A stretch of DNA of 64,000 nucleotides from Ilumatobacteraceae bacterium (GTDB taxonomy: Bacteria > Actinomycetota > Acidimicrobiia > Acidimicrobiales > Ilumatobacteraceae): NCBI GenBank assembly GCA_025463305.1, contig JAOBWK010000080.1, forward strand, positions 1 through 64,000, in the 5' to 3' direction. The notes beneath the pieces are model-generated. The model was given only the letters and a program-made list of their open reading frames with translations, made no database searches and had not been told where the DNA came from. Positions within the stretch are counted from its first letter, which is position 1. Every line of letters starts with the position of its first letter. Positions 44,572 through 54,213 of the stretch are shown here, one piece after another. The position numbers were made by a program, and so were the translations under genes.

Positions 44572-45246
44572 TCACTCTCTCGCGATTGGATGGCGGAGCG
44601 CGGAGGCTGCGCCGCCACTACCTCCCTGTCTGGTCCGCTTGCCACGCTGCTTGACCTGGCGTGTGTCGGCCGGTTGTGACGCAGTGGGGATGGCGTTGTC
44701 GATGAGGACAACTGCGATTGCAGCGGCTGTGGCGAGGGTGTCGGTGTCGAGCACTCGGCTACGGGCTGAGGCTCCATCGAGCAGTAGCGCGAGTTGCTCG
44801 CCGAGCTGCTCGGGGTTGGTGGCGCCGGCCTCGCGGGCCGTCTCGGTGAGCCGGGCGGCGAAGGCCCGCTTGTAGTCGCGTGCGTGGATGCGGGCGGGGT
44901 GGCTCGAGTCGGCGATCTCGACGGCTGTCGCGATGAACGGGCACAGGGGCGAGTGCACTTCGAATGCGGCGAGGAGACGTTGTCGCGCCGTGGTGTCGGT
45001 CCTGTCGAAAACTTCCGGCAGGACGTCGGGGTCGAATCGGCGGAGGCACTCGGCGATGACCTCGTCCTTGCTGGCGAAGTGCTGATAGAGGGTTCGTTTG
45101 GACACCTCGGCCACTGCGCACAGCTGGTCGATGCCGGTGGAGTTGATGCCTTGCTCGCGGAACAGTTCCCGAGCAGCGCCGAGAATGCGTTCCCGCGCGC
45201 CTCTGCCTCGGCGAACGCCTTGTGGCCCTTTCTCCGGTTCTGTCAT
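44572..45246 (-). CDS. TetR-family transcriptional regulator
   Basis: 224 aa. N-terminal helix-turn-helix: RILGAARELFREQGINSTGI then VAEVSKRTLYQHFASKDEVI. The C-terminal ligand domain contains SPLCPFIATAVEIADSSHP. The start ATG at 45246 is the first after the divergent promoter. It is divergent from an SDR gene across a 123-bp gap with palindromic sites, so it probably represses that operon and is released by a small molecule handled by it. Confidence 0.93.
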   Translation of the reverse strand: MTEPEKGPQGVRRGRGARERILGAARELFREQGINSTGIDQLCAVAEVSKRTLYQHFASKDEVIAECLRRFDPDVLPEVFDRTDTTARQRLLAAFEVHSPLCPFIATAVEIADSSHPARIHARDYKRAFAARLTETAREAGATNPEQLGEQLALLLDGASARSRVLDTDTLATAAAIAVVLIDNAIPTASQPADTRQVKQRGKRTRQGGSGGAASALRHPIARE

Positions 45247-45270
45247 GTCACCATCGTAGGCCGATTGGGT

Positions 45271-45334
45271 ACCGATCGGTGTGGTTAGGTTGGTTTGCGT
45301 CGGAGTGAGAGATACGTTCCACACAGATCGGTGT
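45271..45334. promoter_or_regulatory. TetR operator candidates
   Basis: ACCGATCGGT at 45271-45280 is a perfect 10-bp palindrome. GATCGGTGT occurs at 45274-45282 and again at 45326-45334, 52 bp apart, about five helical turns. Both lie between the divergent TetR and SDR genes. Confidence 0.5.
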
Positions 45335-45369
45335 ACATAACATCGGCACGGCGCGAGAATGGAGTCCTG

Positions 45370-46104
45370 ATGGGAAAGCTCGATGGCAAAGTTGCGGTGA
45401 TCACCGGAGCGACCAGCGGTATGGCGCTGGCTGGTGCGAAGTTGTTCGTCGAAGAAGGCGCGTACGTCTTCATCTCGGGCCGTCGGCAGGACGCCCTGGA
45501 CGAAGCCGTCAAGGAGATCGGTCGGAACGTGACCGGCGTACAAGGCGACTCGGCCAACCTCGCAGACCTCGACCGATTGTTCGAGACGGTCAAGCTCGAG
45601 AAGGGCACGATCGACGTGCTCTGGGCAAGCGCTGGCACCGGAGAGCAGGGCAAGCTCGGCGAGATCACCGAGGAACACTTCGACGATGCGTTCATGTTGA
45701 ACGCGCGCGGCACGCTGTTCACGGTCCAAAAAGCGCTGCCACTGTTCAACGACGGAGGATCGATCTTCATGACCGGCTCGAACGCATCGGTCCGTGGCTA
45801 CCCCGATTGGAGCGTGTACGCAGGGAGCAAGGCAGTCCTGGCCGCCTACGCACGGGTCTGGGTTGCCGAGCTGCGAGATCGCAAGATCCGAGTGAACGTG
45901 CTGATCCCCGGCTCGGTCGTCACACCCAAGATGGAAGCGGTGCTGTCCCCGGAGCTGAAGGCGCAGTTCGAGTCAGTCATCCCGCGACGAGCGATGGGCC
46001 GCCCCGAAGAGATCGCATCGGTCGCGCTGTTCCTCGCCTCGGACGACTCGAGCTACGTCAACGGCATGGAGCTCGTCGCCGACGGCGGCACCACAGTCAT
46101 CTAA
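45370..46104 (+). CDS. Short-chain dehydrogenase/reductase
   Basis: 244 aa classical SDR: cofactor site TGATSGMALAG (a Gly-x3-Gly-x-Ala variant of the usual Gly-x3-Gly-x-Gly), NAG-equivalent SAGTGE, and catalytic Tyr-x3-Lys in YAGSKAV with the Ser in MTGSNAS upstream. The end VNGMELVADGGTTVI is typical. GRR after strand 2 favours NADPH. Substrate unknown. First gene of a likely TetR-controlled operon. Confidence 0.93.
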   Translation: MGKLDGKVAVITGATSGMALAGAKLFVEEGAYVFISGRRQDALDEAVKEIGRNVTGVQGDSANLADLDRLFETVKLEKGTIDVLWASAGTGEQGKLGEITEEHFDDAFMLNARGTLFTVQKALPLFNDGGSIFMTGSNASVRGYPDWSVYAGSKAVLAAYARVWVAELRDRKIRVNVLIPGSVVTPKMEAVLSPELKAQFESVIPRRAMGRPEEIASVALFLASDDSSYVNGMELVADGGTTVI

Positions 46105-46162
46105 CCGTCAACAAGACACCACGACCTCACTGACCGACATACCAAACAAAGGAACATACGAC

Positions 46163-46780
46163 ATGTCCACCATCAGCATCATCGGCTCAGGCAACATGGC
46201 CGCCGCCATTGGCGCCCGAGCGATCAAACACGGACACACCATCGAGCTCATGAGCCGCAACACTGCCAAGGCTCAGGCGCTCGCCGACCAGATCGGTAAC
46301 GGAGCCGCCGTCGGCGTCTACGGAGCCCGACCAGAGGGCGACATCGTCATCGTCGCCGTCCTCTACGCCAGCGCAGTCGACGTGGTCGCGCTCTACGGCG
46401 ATGCGCTCGCCGGCAAGATCCTCGTCGACATCACCAACCCGTTCAACGCCGACGGCAACGGACTCGTGACAACACCGGGAAACTCGGTATCCGAGCAGAT
46501 CGCCGCTGCCGCCCCCCAAGGAGCGCACGTCATCAAGGCGTTCAACACGATCCTCGGCAGCGTCATTGCCCACGACAAGCCGGTAGACGTCTTCCTCGCC
46601 GGCGACAGCACCGAAGCAAAAGGACGTGTCGCGGCGTTCGTGGAGAGCCTTCACATGCGGCCGCTCGACTCGGGAGCACTTGAGATGGCCCACGCCCTGG
46701 AGTGGGCCGGCATCCTCCTGGTCGGCGTGGCACGCAACGGCGCCGGCTTCGACATCGCCCTCGGCGCCAAGGTCCCGTGA
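46163..46780 (+). CDS. NADPH-dependent F420 reductase-like oxidoreductase
   Basis: 205 aa Rossmann protein with IIGSGNMAAAIGARAIKHGH and SRN after strand 2, then a conserved VDITNPFN and KAFNTILGS block seen in the F420:NADPH oxidoreductase and dinucleotide-binding group. An AAAGGAA site precedes the ATG. Together with the SDR it suggests a redox pathway, perhaps F420-linked, which is common in actinobacteria. Confidence 0.88.
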   Translation: MSTISIIGSGNMAAAIGARAIKHGHTIELMSRNTAKAQALADQIGNGAAVGVYGARPEGDIVIVAVLYASAVDVVALYGDALAGKILVDITNPFNADGNGLVTTPGNSVSEQIAAAAPQGAHVIKAFNTILGSVIAHDKPVDVFLAGDSTEAKGRVAAFVESLHMRPLDSGALEMAHALEWAGILLVGVARNGAGFDIALGAKVP

Positions 46781-46880
46781 ACACCGTCAGTCCTTCGAGA
46801 TCCACACCCGACGTTCCGAACTCGATGTAGCAAGAAAGCTGGCTTCGGGTCGCACTCTCCGGGCGAAGGTAAGGTCAGGC

Positions 46881-47570
46881 ATGGAGCCGGTATCGGAGGA
46901 CTGGGAACGCGGCCTCGCAGTAGTCGCGCATCCCGATGACCTCGAGTACGGCGCGGCGGGTGCGATCGCTCGCTGGACCGCTCAGGGCAAGACGATCACC
47001 TACCTGCTGGTGACCAGCGGCGAGGCCGGGATCGACGCGCTCGATCCCACACTCTGCGGGCCACGTCGTGAAGCCGAGGAACGAGCTGGCGCAGCAATCG
47101 TCGGCGTGACCGACGTCGAGTTCCTGCGCTGGCCAGACGGCACGGTCACCGGCGGGATCGAGCTGCGCCGCGCAATCGCCGGGGTCATTCGCCGGTGTCG
47201 ACCCGAGATGGTGCTGACCTTGACCTTCGAGACGGAGGCAGGCGGCTCCGTGAACCACGCCGATCACCGCGCCGTCGGATTAGCGACTGTCGACGCGGTG
47301 CGCGATGCAGCGAACCGCTGGGTGTTTCCCGAACTCGGCGCAGCGTGGTCGGGAGTTCAAGCCACCTATGCGTTCGGAGCCAGCGAACCAACGCACTTCG
47401 TCGACGTGACCCTCACGATGGACGCAGCGGTCCAATCGCTCACGGCGCACAAGGCGTACCTCGACGGTCTTGGCGGTGACTTCAATACCAACCAGTTCCT
47501 CCGCAGCAACGCTGCACGCGCAGGAGCCGAAGTCGATTGCGGGTACGCCGTCGAATTCCGCTTGTACTAG
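46881..47570 (+). CDS. PIG-L (LmbE-like) family deacetylase
   Basis: 229 aa. The zinc site AVVAHPDDLEYGAAG and the later NHADHRAVG are the family's His-Pro-Asp-Asp and His ligands. Family members remove acetyl groups from GlcNAc-type substrates, including in mycothiol synthesis; the exact substrate here is not known. 100 bp downstream of the F420-type gene, so it may have its own promoter. Confidence 0.9.
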   Translation: MEPVSEDWERGLAVVAHPDDLEYGAAGAIARWTAQGKTITYLLVTSGEAGIDALDPTLCGPRREAEERAGAAIVGVTDVEFLRWPDGTVTGGIELRRAIAGVIRRCRPEMVLTLTFETEAGGSVNHADHRAVGLATVDAVRDAANRWVFPELGAAWSGVQATYAFGASEPTHFVDVTLTMDAAVQSLTAHKAYLDGLGGDFNTNQFLRSNAARAGAEVDCGYAVEFRLY

Positions 47571-48023
47571 CAGCGTCGACGCGATGCACGTGAGGGCATC
47601 AGGATTGATGACGGAACATTTCGATGTGCGGGCGCGTGGCGGCGAGGAACTCCAATCCTGATCGCCTGTATCCAGAAGCAGCGCAGATCCTGCCGATACG
47701 CCTTCAGCGTGCGGCCGCCCCACCGGGAAGGAACGCCACCGCTACCAACTCCGCCTCGTCAGCCTTGCGCACGAGCAGAACCTCATCAAACCCAACTCGA
47801 TTCGGACATTGCAGACCCCCTAAAAGTCGTGAACCTCACGGGACACCGACCGTCAACCGATGCACCGTTCGTAGACGACTGCCACAGAAGTGCCGGTATG
47901 TCGCGATACCGAACGTCCCGATGCCGATCCGAAGCCGCCCCTCATCAGGGCTCCATGACAGCGAGCTGCCCCACTCGATCGGGGTCACTCCCGTTCACAC
48001 CACGCCGGCGAGCATCTGCTCTG
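47571..48023. other. 453-bp stretch; one possible 50-codon ORF
   Basis: On the minus strand a GTG at 47988 opens a 50-codon frame to a TGA at 47836 with plausible composition (PIEWGSSLSWSPDEGRL, then IGIGTFGIATYRHF). It has a weak ribosome site and no known family, so it is left as a possibility. Nothing else is recognised. Confidence 0.3.
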
Positions 48024-49064
48024 TCAGAACGAGCAGCCGCTCGTTGGAAGGGTGCGCGGATCGAGACCGATCTGGTCGTAGTAGAGGCTTGCGATTAGTC
48101 GCTGCGGGCAACGCTGCACGCCGTCGATACGGATTTCGACGTGAATGTGCGGCGCACCTGAGCGCCCGGTGTCACCGGACCACAGGATCTGCTGGCCGGC
48201 ATTCACGGTGTCGCCGAGACGGACGGTGACATCGGTTGCGTGGCAGTACGTCCACCGCACGTTGTCTGCATCGACGATGGTGATGCCGACACCACACGTT
48301 TGGCAGTCGGCGCGTCCGGATCCGCAGTTCGCGGTCCACCAGTTGTGCGGCCAGTCGTGGACGACATCGACTCGCCCGGCTCGAATGGCGTAGATCGGTG
48401 TGTGGACCGGGACGAGCCAGTCCCACGCGGGGTAGTCGTGGTGCGGTGCGTCGATGGCGCTCGGTGCGGCATCGAGGAGAGCTCGCGGACCGGGAAGCGA
48501 CCAGCCACCGCCAATCGGGGCGACGCTCCCTCCGATGCACTCGGTGGATTCCGGCGTGGCCGATGGCGAACCCGCTGAATCGAGCTGGTCGTGGTAGGTG
48601 TCCATCCATCGCGCTTGGTATTGGCGGGGTGTGAGCCGGTTGCCTGCGTCAGCGCGGGGCACGGTGTCCCACTCGGCCGATGTCGATGCAGGGACGTGTC
48701 CGATGTACCAGACGACGGGCACCGCGGTGAAGTCGTTGTCGTTGTGGCTGAGGATGCTGTTCACGAGATCTGTCGCCTTCTGATCCTGGACGGCCGGGGG
48801 AGCGTCTTTGGCGTGGGCGTAGCCGCCGTAGCGGTTCCAGGAGCTGTCGAGGAACTGGTACGCGCCGGACGCTGTCGCGCCTTTCGCTTGGGCGGTGTAG
48901 TCGTCGTTTGATTCGAGGTGACGGATCGTGGCGAGGATCGGCGTGATCTCTGCTGTGCCGTCGGTGCACGGCGTGAGCTGTGGACCGTCACCGTTCGCCA
49001 ACAGGACTGGGAGCAGGGTCGCGCCGACGGCGAGCGCGGCGACGGCGGCAGCGAGAGCCTTCAT
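48024..49064 (-). CDS. Wall hydrolase: transglycosylase-like domain plus M23 peptidase (VirB1-like)
   Basis: 346 aa. A signal-type helix (LAAAVAALAVGATLLPVLLA) is followed by a lysozyme-like/Rpf domain (ATIRHLESNDDYTAQAK, GASGAYQF-like ATASGAYQFLDSSW), and then an M23 metallopeptidase with the zinc motifs HHDYPAWD and PHIHVEIRI. It would open peptidoglycan to let a secretion or conjugation channel through. Divergent from the type IV secretion operon, with a palindrome in the 125-bp gap. ATG 49064 follows GGGAGA and is preferred over the GTG at 49073. Confidence 0.9.
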   Translation of the reverse strand: MKALAAAVAALAVGATLLPVLLANGDGPQLTPCTDGTAEITPILATIRHLESNDDYTAQAKGATASGAYQFLDSSWNRYGGYAHAKDAPPAVQDQKATDLVNSILSHNDNDFTAVPVVWYIGHVPASTSAEWDTVPRADAGNRLTPRQYQARWMDTYHDQLDSAGSPSATPESTECIGGSVAPIGGGWSLPGPRALLDAAPSAIDAPHHDYPAWDWLVPVHTPIYAIRAGRVDVVHDWPHNWWTANCGSGRADCQTCGVGITIVDADNVRWTYCHATDVTVRLGDTVNAGQQILWSGDTGRSGAPHIHVEIRIDGVQRCPQRLIASLYYDQIGLDPRTLPTSGCSF

Positions 49065-49082
49065 GTCTCCCAACGGGGTGAG

Positions 49083-49097
49083 CGGTCGCTGCGACCG
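49083..49097. promoter_or_regulatory. Palindrome in the divergent secretion-locus promoter region
   Basis: CGGTCGC and GCGACCG form a perfect 7-bp inverted repeat around one T, between the wall-hydrolase gene and the pilin-like gene. A repressor site is possible. Confidence 0.35.
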
Positions 49098-49189
49098 GGA
49101 ACTCGGAGATTCTTTCCCGTTGTCGGGTGATGCGATCCCGCTGGTGTGTACGGCCCGCAGCTGGCAGGTCTTCCAGAAAGGAGCGTGTC

Positions 49190-49570
49190 ATGAGTGAAAC
49201 GAACAGGGAAGGCGTGCTAGCTCGGGTCGCCCGCAAAGCGATCGCGGCGACAGTGTTCGCCGTCGTTGAGGGCGTGTTGATGTCCGGGGCGGCGTTCGCG
49301 GATTCGATCCCGAACCCGCCGGCGGATGGCTCGGCGCCGGGAGCGGCGTTGATCAGCACGGTGATCGGCTGGTTGAAGTGGGCCGGTCTGGCTTCGGCGT
49401 TCGCCGGGCTGTTGATCGGGTCGATCATGACTGGGGTCGGCCATTTCGGGTCGAACTACTCGGCGTCGTCGGCTGGGCGGAAGTGGCTGCTCGGCGGGAT
49501 GGGCGCAGCCGTGCTCGCCGGTCTCGCGTGGACGATCGCGACCACGTTGTACACGGCGACGGGCGGCTGA
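49190..49570 (+). CDS. Small two-helix membrane protein, VirB2-pilin-like
   Basis: 126 aa with a strong AAAGGAG site. A first hydrophobic segment ends in SGAAFADS, a good signal cleavage site, and two further helices follow (LISTVIGWLKWAGLASAFAG and LLGGMGAAVLAGLAWTIAT). A cleaved leader and two helices is the VirB2/TrbC pattern. First gene of the rightward secretion operon. Confidence 0.75.
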   Translation: MSETNREGVLARVARKAIAATVFAVVEGVLMSGAAFADSIPNPPADGSAPGAALISTVIGWLKWAGLASAFAGLLIGSIMTGVGHFGSNYSASSAGRKWLLGGMGAAVLAGLAWTIATTLYTATGG

Positions 49571-49572
49571 AC

Positions 49573-50238
49573 ATGCGCAAACTCACAATCGCCATTGCGT
49601 TGCTCGTCGCACTCGCCGTCATCGGCACAGTTGCGATGCGCATCGGGAAGACCGCTTCAAGCCGCCCATCAACCTCGGCGAGCGGGTCGAGCGTCACCGC
49701 AAAATCGAATGCCACGTCGAATGAAGCGACCAACGGTTCAGTGCTGGCAGCAGCGAGGCAAGCTGCGATCGACGCAGTCGCCACCACTCCGACCGTCATG
49801 AAGGCTGGGTTCATCTCGCGACGAGACCTGATCGCATCGTTCGCAACGCCGACGTACGCGCCGAAACTTGCCGACGAGACGTCAGCTCAGATGGACGAGT
49901 TGCTCGTTCAGGTCGGGCAGGACGACGTCGACGCTGGTTCGATGCAACTCGCCGAGCGGCCGATCACCGCCGCGGCCACAACGACGCGGGACGGCGTGCA
50001 GGTGCAGGTTTGGTCGGTGCTGATCATCGCGGTTCGGGGTGCGGGCCCGGCGCGTCAGGTCTGGCGGACCGTCACGCTGCAGATGCGCCTCGACGGCGGC
50101 AGATGGCTGGTCGACGATTGGAAGTCGACGCTCGGCCCGACGCCGTCACCGGCTGCGGACGTGACGTTCGAGGATGCCTCGACGTTCACCGGACCGCTGG
50201 GATGGGATGCGGCCGACGTTGACCGGGCGGTGCGCTGA
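49573..50238 (+). CDS. Membrane-anchored secretion-locus protein of unknown family
   Basis: 221 aa. An N-terminal helix (LTIAIALLVALAVIGTVAM) and Ser/Thr linker precede an outer domain with VQVWSVLIIAVRGAG and WRTVTLQMRLDGGRWLVDDW. The alpha-beta pattern and the closing GRWLVDDW strand resemble the NTF2-like fold of VirB8-type proteins, which is a suggestion only. It starts 3 bp after the pilin gene. Confidence 0.7.
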   Translation: MRKLTIAIALLVALAVIGTVAMRIGKTASSRPSTSASGSSVTAKSNATSNEATNGSVLAAARQAAIDAVATTPTVMKAGFISRRDLIASFATPTYAPKLADETSAQMDELLVQVGQDDVDAGSMQLAERPITAAATTTRDGVQVQVWSVLIIAVRGAGPARQVWRTVTLQMRLDGGRWLVDDWKSTLGPTPSPAADVTFEDASTFTGPLGWDAADVDRAVR

Positions 50239-51458
50239 TGTTCCCGATCCCGAACCCTTTGGATCTGTTCGGTGACGCGATCAGCAGCGTCACGGGTTGG
50301 GCGTGGGACAAGGTCATCGAGGGGATCTACACCTGGTTCGCGAACGGCTTGTTGATGTTGATGGAGTGGGTGTGGGGTGTCCTCGACACCGCCACTACCC
50401 CACGGCTCACCGACGCCTGGTTCGCGGACGGACTGGTGCGTCCGATGGCGGCGATATCGCTGTCGATCACGATCGCGTTGATGCTCGCCTCAGCTGTGCA
50501 GGCCGGGTTCGGAGGCCGACCTGAGTTGATCGGCGACGCACTCAAGGAAGGCCCGAAGTCGATCGTCGCGACGGCGCTGACGATCGTGGTGATGGACGTC
50601 ATGATCAAGGGTGCCGATGTGATCGGCGATGTGGCGTGGCAAGCCGGCCGAGCGGACGCGATGACGGCGATGGACCGGATCGCGGCGACGATCGGGAGCG
50701 CAGGCGCGTTGGCCGGCACGTTCCTCGGTCCTTTGGCGCTGCTGTTCGGCATGATCGGACTGCTCGTCACGACCGTCGTGCTGTTCATGCGCTCGTCTCT
50801 GTTGTACGTGGTGGCAGCGTTCGCGCCGATCGTGTGGTCGTCATCGGTGGCGCCGATGATGCGCGGCTCGGGTCGCCGACTGGTGCAGGTGACGGTCGCG
50901 TTGGTGCTCGCGAAGCCGGCGATCACGATCACACTCGTCGTCGGTGTGAAGTTGTTGGCGAACGGCGGGACGACGTCGAGTGGCGGGGATGGCGCAGCCG
51001 CGCTTGGCGTGTTGATCTCGGGGTTCTCGTGCTTCGCGATCGCAGGTCTGTCGCCGTGGGTCGTCTACCGGCTGTTACCGACGGTGGAGTCGGCGACGGT
51101 CGGGACCGGGATCGTCGGCGGGTGGGGTCGGAGCGCGATGACCGCAGCGAACGTCGGCATGATGGCCAAGTCGGCCGGGACTTCCGCAGCGGCGTCGGCG
51201 GCGTCTCGGTCGCTGCCCCAGATGCCCGGGGCAGCCGGTGGGGGAGCGCAGTCCGGTTTCGCCGGTGCGGCGACTCCGACCGCAGGCGCTGGCTCATCTG
51301 GGTCGCGGAGTGGAGCGACAGCGATGCCATCGGTTGCTGCGTCACCGTTCAATGCAGCCCGCAGCGCCGGGCCGGCGGCACGGTCCGATTCCGATGATGC
51401 CGGATCCCGAACGACCGTTCCGACGCCCCGTTCCGCACGTAGCGATGGTGAGCAGTGA
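50238..51458 (+). CDS. Polytopic inner-membrane channel protein (VirB6/TrbL-like)
   Basis: 406 aa with about six to eight helices (MAAISLSITIALMLASAVQ, LLFGMIGLLVTTVVLFM, LVQVTVALVLAKPAITITL and others) and a long Gly/Ala/Ser-rich cytoplasmic tail of about 110 residues. Layout and place fit the VirB6/TrbL group that forms the translocation path. TGATG overlap with the previous gene. Confidence 0.8.
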   Translation: MFPIPNPLDLFGDAISSVTGWAWDKVIEGIYTWFANGLLMLMEWVWGVLDTATTPRLTDAWFADGLVRPMAAISLSITIALMLASAVQAGFGGRPELIGDALKEGPKSIVATALTIVVMDVMIKGADVIGDVAWQAGRADAMTAMDRIAATIGSAGALAGTFLGPLALLFGMIGLLVTTVVLFMRSSLLYVVAAFAPIVWSSSVAPMMRGSGRRLVQVTVALVLAKPAITITLVVGVKLLANGGTTSSGGDGAAALGVLISGFSCFAIAGLSPWVVYRLLPTVESATVGTGIVGGWGRSAMTAANVGMMAKSAGTSAAASAASRSLPQMPGAAGGGAQSGFAGAATPTAGAGSSGSRSGATAMPSVAASPFNAARSAGPAARSDSDDAGSRTTVPTPRSARSDGEQ

Positions 51459-52951
51459 TGAGCGAGCAGGCGGCGGATCGGGCGGCCCGTTACTCGTTCG
51501 GTGACAACACGCGTGCTGGACTGTTGTTGGGTTTGACCGTTCGGCAGAGCATCCCGATTGTCGTCGGTGTTGTGTGGCTGACGATCTGCATCGCGATCCA
51601 GGTTCCCCTGGTCGGTGTGCTCGGCCCGTGCGTCGGTCTGATCGTGTCGTTCGGGACGTGGAAGCGGACCCCGCTGTACGAGACCGCGTCACCAGCGGCA
51701 CGCATCGCGATCAATCGGTTGCGTCATCGCAACACCTGGGTAAGGACCTCGCTGCTTGGCACCGGCGACGGCTACGAGCACCAGGTTCCTGCGGCGTTGA
51801 GCGGGCTCGAGGTGTTGGCTGCCGAGATCGACTGGGCGAACGGCCCTCAGGCGGCTGGTGTTGTCCATGACCGGTCGGCCGGGACGGTGTCGGTCGTTCT
51901 CGACGTCGTGGGCGACGGATTCGCGGTCGCGTCATCGCGCGAGCAGGACGGCATCGTCTCGTCTTGGGGCGCGACGATGGCCCCATTGGCACGCGTTGAT
52001 TGCCCGGTCTCGAAGGTGACGTGGCAGGTGTGGACCCGTCCGATCGGGGTCGACGGCCACCTCGAGTTCCTCGATGCTGCGGCACCCTCGCAGCCTTCGA
52101 AGTCCCGCGAGGACTATGACCAGTTGCTGCTCTGGCAGGCTCCGCACACCGTGTCGCACACGGTACTGCTCACGCTCACCGTCGACATGAGGCAGGTCCG
52201 GTCACGCCGTCGTCTGACTCGATTGGACGCGTCGATCGAGGCCGTCCTCGACGAGGCCCGTCTGCTCCGGGACCGACTCGACACTGCGGGAGTCTTCACG
52301 AACGCGCTGTTGTCACCGGCGGCGCTGGCGGACACGATCAGGTCCCGGTCCGATCCGACCCGGATCGACACGGGAAAGGACATGCGTCGGTCTCTGAGCG
52401 CGGCGACTGGGCGCGTGCCGTTGGAGTGGGGTCCGATGGCGGTCGAACCGGGATGGTCGCACGCTGCGGTGGACGGATCGTTGCATCGTTCGTATCGGGT
52501 CGCGAGTTGGCCGATGCTGCCCGTCGGTGCGGACTGGATGGCACCGTTGCTGACCGGCGCCACCGCTATCCGAACGGTGACGATGGTCCTCGAACCCGTC
52601 GCGCTGACTCGTGCGGCGCAGGAAGCGAACCGGCAGCTGACCTCGATCGAGGCAAATCGCCAACAGAAAGAAGGCCACGGGTTCCGGCTGACGGCTCGCG
52701 AGCGTCGCCGACACGCTGATGTCGAGTCGCGTGAGCGTGAACTCGCCGAAGGTCATCCCGAGTTCCGTCACGTCGGGATCGTCACCGTCGCCGCAGCAAC
52801 GCTCGACGACCTCGACGACGCCGCTGCGGCGGTGGAGCAGGCGGCAGCGCAGTCGATGCTCGATCTCCGTCCGCTCGCCGCACGTCATGTCGAGGGCTGG
52901 GTTGCGTCATTGCCGGTGGGTCGCTCTGTGCGGCAAGGCAGGTGGACATGA
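51458..52951 (+). CDS. SCO6880-family secretion-locus protein
   Basis: 497 aa. Two N-terminal helices (IPIVVGVVWLTICIAIQVPL and VLGPCVGLIVSFGTW) precede a large soluble part. SCO6880-type proteins accompany the VirB4-like ATPase in actinobacterial conjugation loci and act like the PrgI/TcpE membrane part joined to the N-terminal half of VirB4. Here the ATPase half is the separate next gene. The ATG at 51458 is used; a GTG at 51455 overlaps the previous stop. Confidence 0.8.
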   Translation: MSEQAADRAARYSFGDNTRAGLLLGLTVRQSIPIVVGVVWLTICIAIQVPLVGVLGPCVGLIVSFGTWKRTPLYETASPAARIAINRLRHRNTWVRTSLLGTGDGYEHQVPAALSGLEVLAAEIDWANGPQAAGVVHDRSAGTVSVVLDVVGDGFAVASSREQDGIVSSWGATMAPLARVDCPVSKVTWQVWTRPIGVDGHLEFLDAAAPSQPSKSREDYDQLLLWQAPHTVSHTVLLTLTVDMRQVRSRRRLTRLDASIEAVLDEARLLRDRLDTAGVFTNALLSPAALADTIRSRSDPTRIDTGKDMRRSLSAATGRVPLEWGPMAVEPGWSHAAVDGSLHRSYRVASWPMLPVGADWMAPLLTGATAIRTVTMVLEPVALTRAAQEANRQLTSIEANRQQKEGHGFRLTARERRRHADVESRERELAEGHPEFRHVGIVTVAAATLDDLDDAAAAVEQAAAQSMLDLRPLAARHVEGWVASLPVGRSVRQGRWT

Positions 52952-54213
52952 CCGGGTTGGCGGTGGATTGGCATCGCACGACAATGGCTCACCTGTGTTC
53001 GGCGTACCCGTTCCACGCCGACAGCGGCTTCGGTGACCGCGGCGCCCTGATGGGGGCGAACATCACCGCCGGGCTCGGCGCGTTCTACTTCGACCCGTTC
53101 GAGTTCTACACCGAACGCCACCTGACGAACCCGAACATGATCGTGATGGGCTCCGTCGGGTTCGGGAAGTCGGCCACCGTCAAAGCCCTCATCCGCCGAC
53201 TCCGTGCCGTCTACGGGAACCGCCGCTACCTGGCGATCATCGACCCGAAAGGCGAGTACAGCCCGGTCGCCGCCGACCTCGGCCTGTCAGTCGTCAAGCT
53301 GTACCCGGGCGGTCCACACCGGATCAACCCGATGGACGCCGCCGACGGCGACTCCGACGACAGCGTCATCGCCCGCCAGAGCCTCGCCACCCAACTGGTC
53401 GCAGTCGTCCTCGGCCGTGAGCTGTCACCGTTGGAGGACGCGGTGCTCGGCTGGGCCGTGGAGCGACGCTGCCGCACCGGTGGCCCGTTCACGCTCGCCG
53501 ACCTGTGCGCCGAGATCTCCGACCCCGCCGATGAGCTCGTGCGGATGTCGCGCCACACCCAACTCGAACTCGCCCGGGCGACATCACCGGTGACGTTCGC
53601 GCTCGACAAGATCTGCCGCCGCACCCTGCGCGGCATGTTCGACTCGCCGACCACCGTCAACGTCGACTGGGAACACGGCCCCGGCGTCGTGATCGACCTG
53701 TCCGCCGTCTACGGCAAACGCGACGCCCTCCCGCTCGTGATGATCGCCGCCACCCACTGGCTCTCCGCCGCCCTGCGCGGTCACCCGCATCGGCAGTCGA
53801 TCCAAGTCGTCGACGAAGCCTGGGCTGCGATCCGTCACGGCGCCTCCTACTTCCAGTCGAGCCTCAAACTGTCCCGAGCTCATGGTGTCGCGACCGTCCT
53901 CGTCTGCCACCGCCCGGCCGACCTCACCGCGCAAGCTGACGACGGCACCGCCGCCGCGAAGATCGCCGCCGGACTGCTCAGTGACATCCAGACCCGAGTG
54001 CTGCTGCGCCAACCCCCGGAGCAGATCGCGGACGCCGCAACGATGTTCGACCTCTCCGATCGCGAACGGCAATGGCTCGGCCAACTCGTCCCCGGTCGGG
54101 CGATCTGGCGGATCGGATCCCGCTCCGCCGTCGTACAAACGATCCTGACACCGAACGAGCGCCGCCTGTTCGACACCGACCAAGCCATGGTGGATCAACG
54201 TGACCGGCCATGA
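52948..54213 (+). CDS. VirB4/TraC-type secretion ATPase
   Basis: 421 aa. Walker A GSVGFGKSATVKAL and Walker B IQVVDEAWAAI, with the PKGEYSPVA block typical of VirB4-like and TraC-like ATPases. The N-terminal non-catalytic half of VirB4 is absent and appears to be supplied by the SCO6880 protein, to which it is joined by an ATGA overlap. Energises assembly or substrate transfer. Confidence 0.92.
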   Translation: MTGLAVDWHRTTMAHLCSAYPFHADSGFGDRGALMGANITAGLGAFYFDPFEFYTERHLTNPNMIVMGSVGFGKSATVKALIRRLRAVYGNRRYLAIIDPKGEYSPVAADLGLSVVKLYPGGPHRINPMDAADGDSDDSVIARQSLATQLVAVVLGRELSPLEDAVLGWAVERRCRTGGPFTLADLCAEISDPADELVRMSRHTQLELARATSPVTFALDKICRRTLRGMFDSPTTVNVDWEHGPGVVIDLSAVYGKRDALPLVMIAATHWLSAALRGHPHRQSIQVVDEAWAAIRHGASYFQSSLKLSRAHGVATVLVCHRPADLTAQADDGTAAAKIAAGLLSDIQTRVLLRQPPEQIADAATMFDLSDRERQWLGQLVPGRAIWRIGSRSAVVQTILTPNERRLFDTDQAMVDQRDRP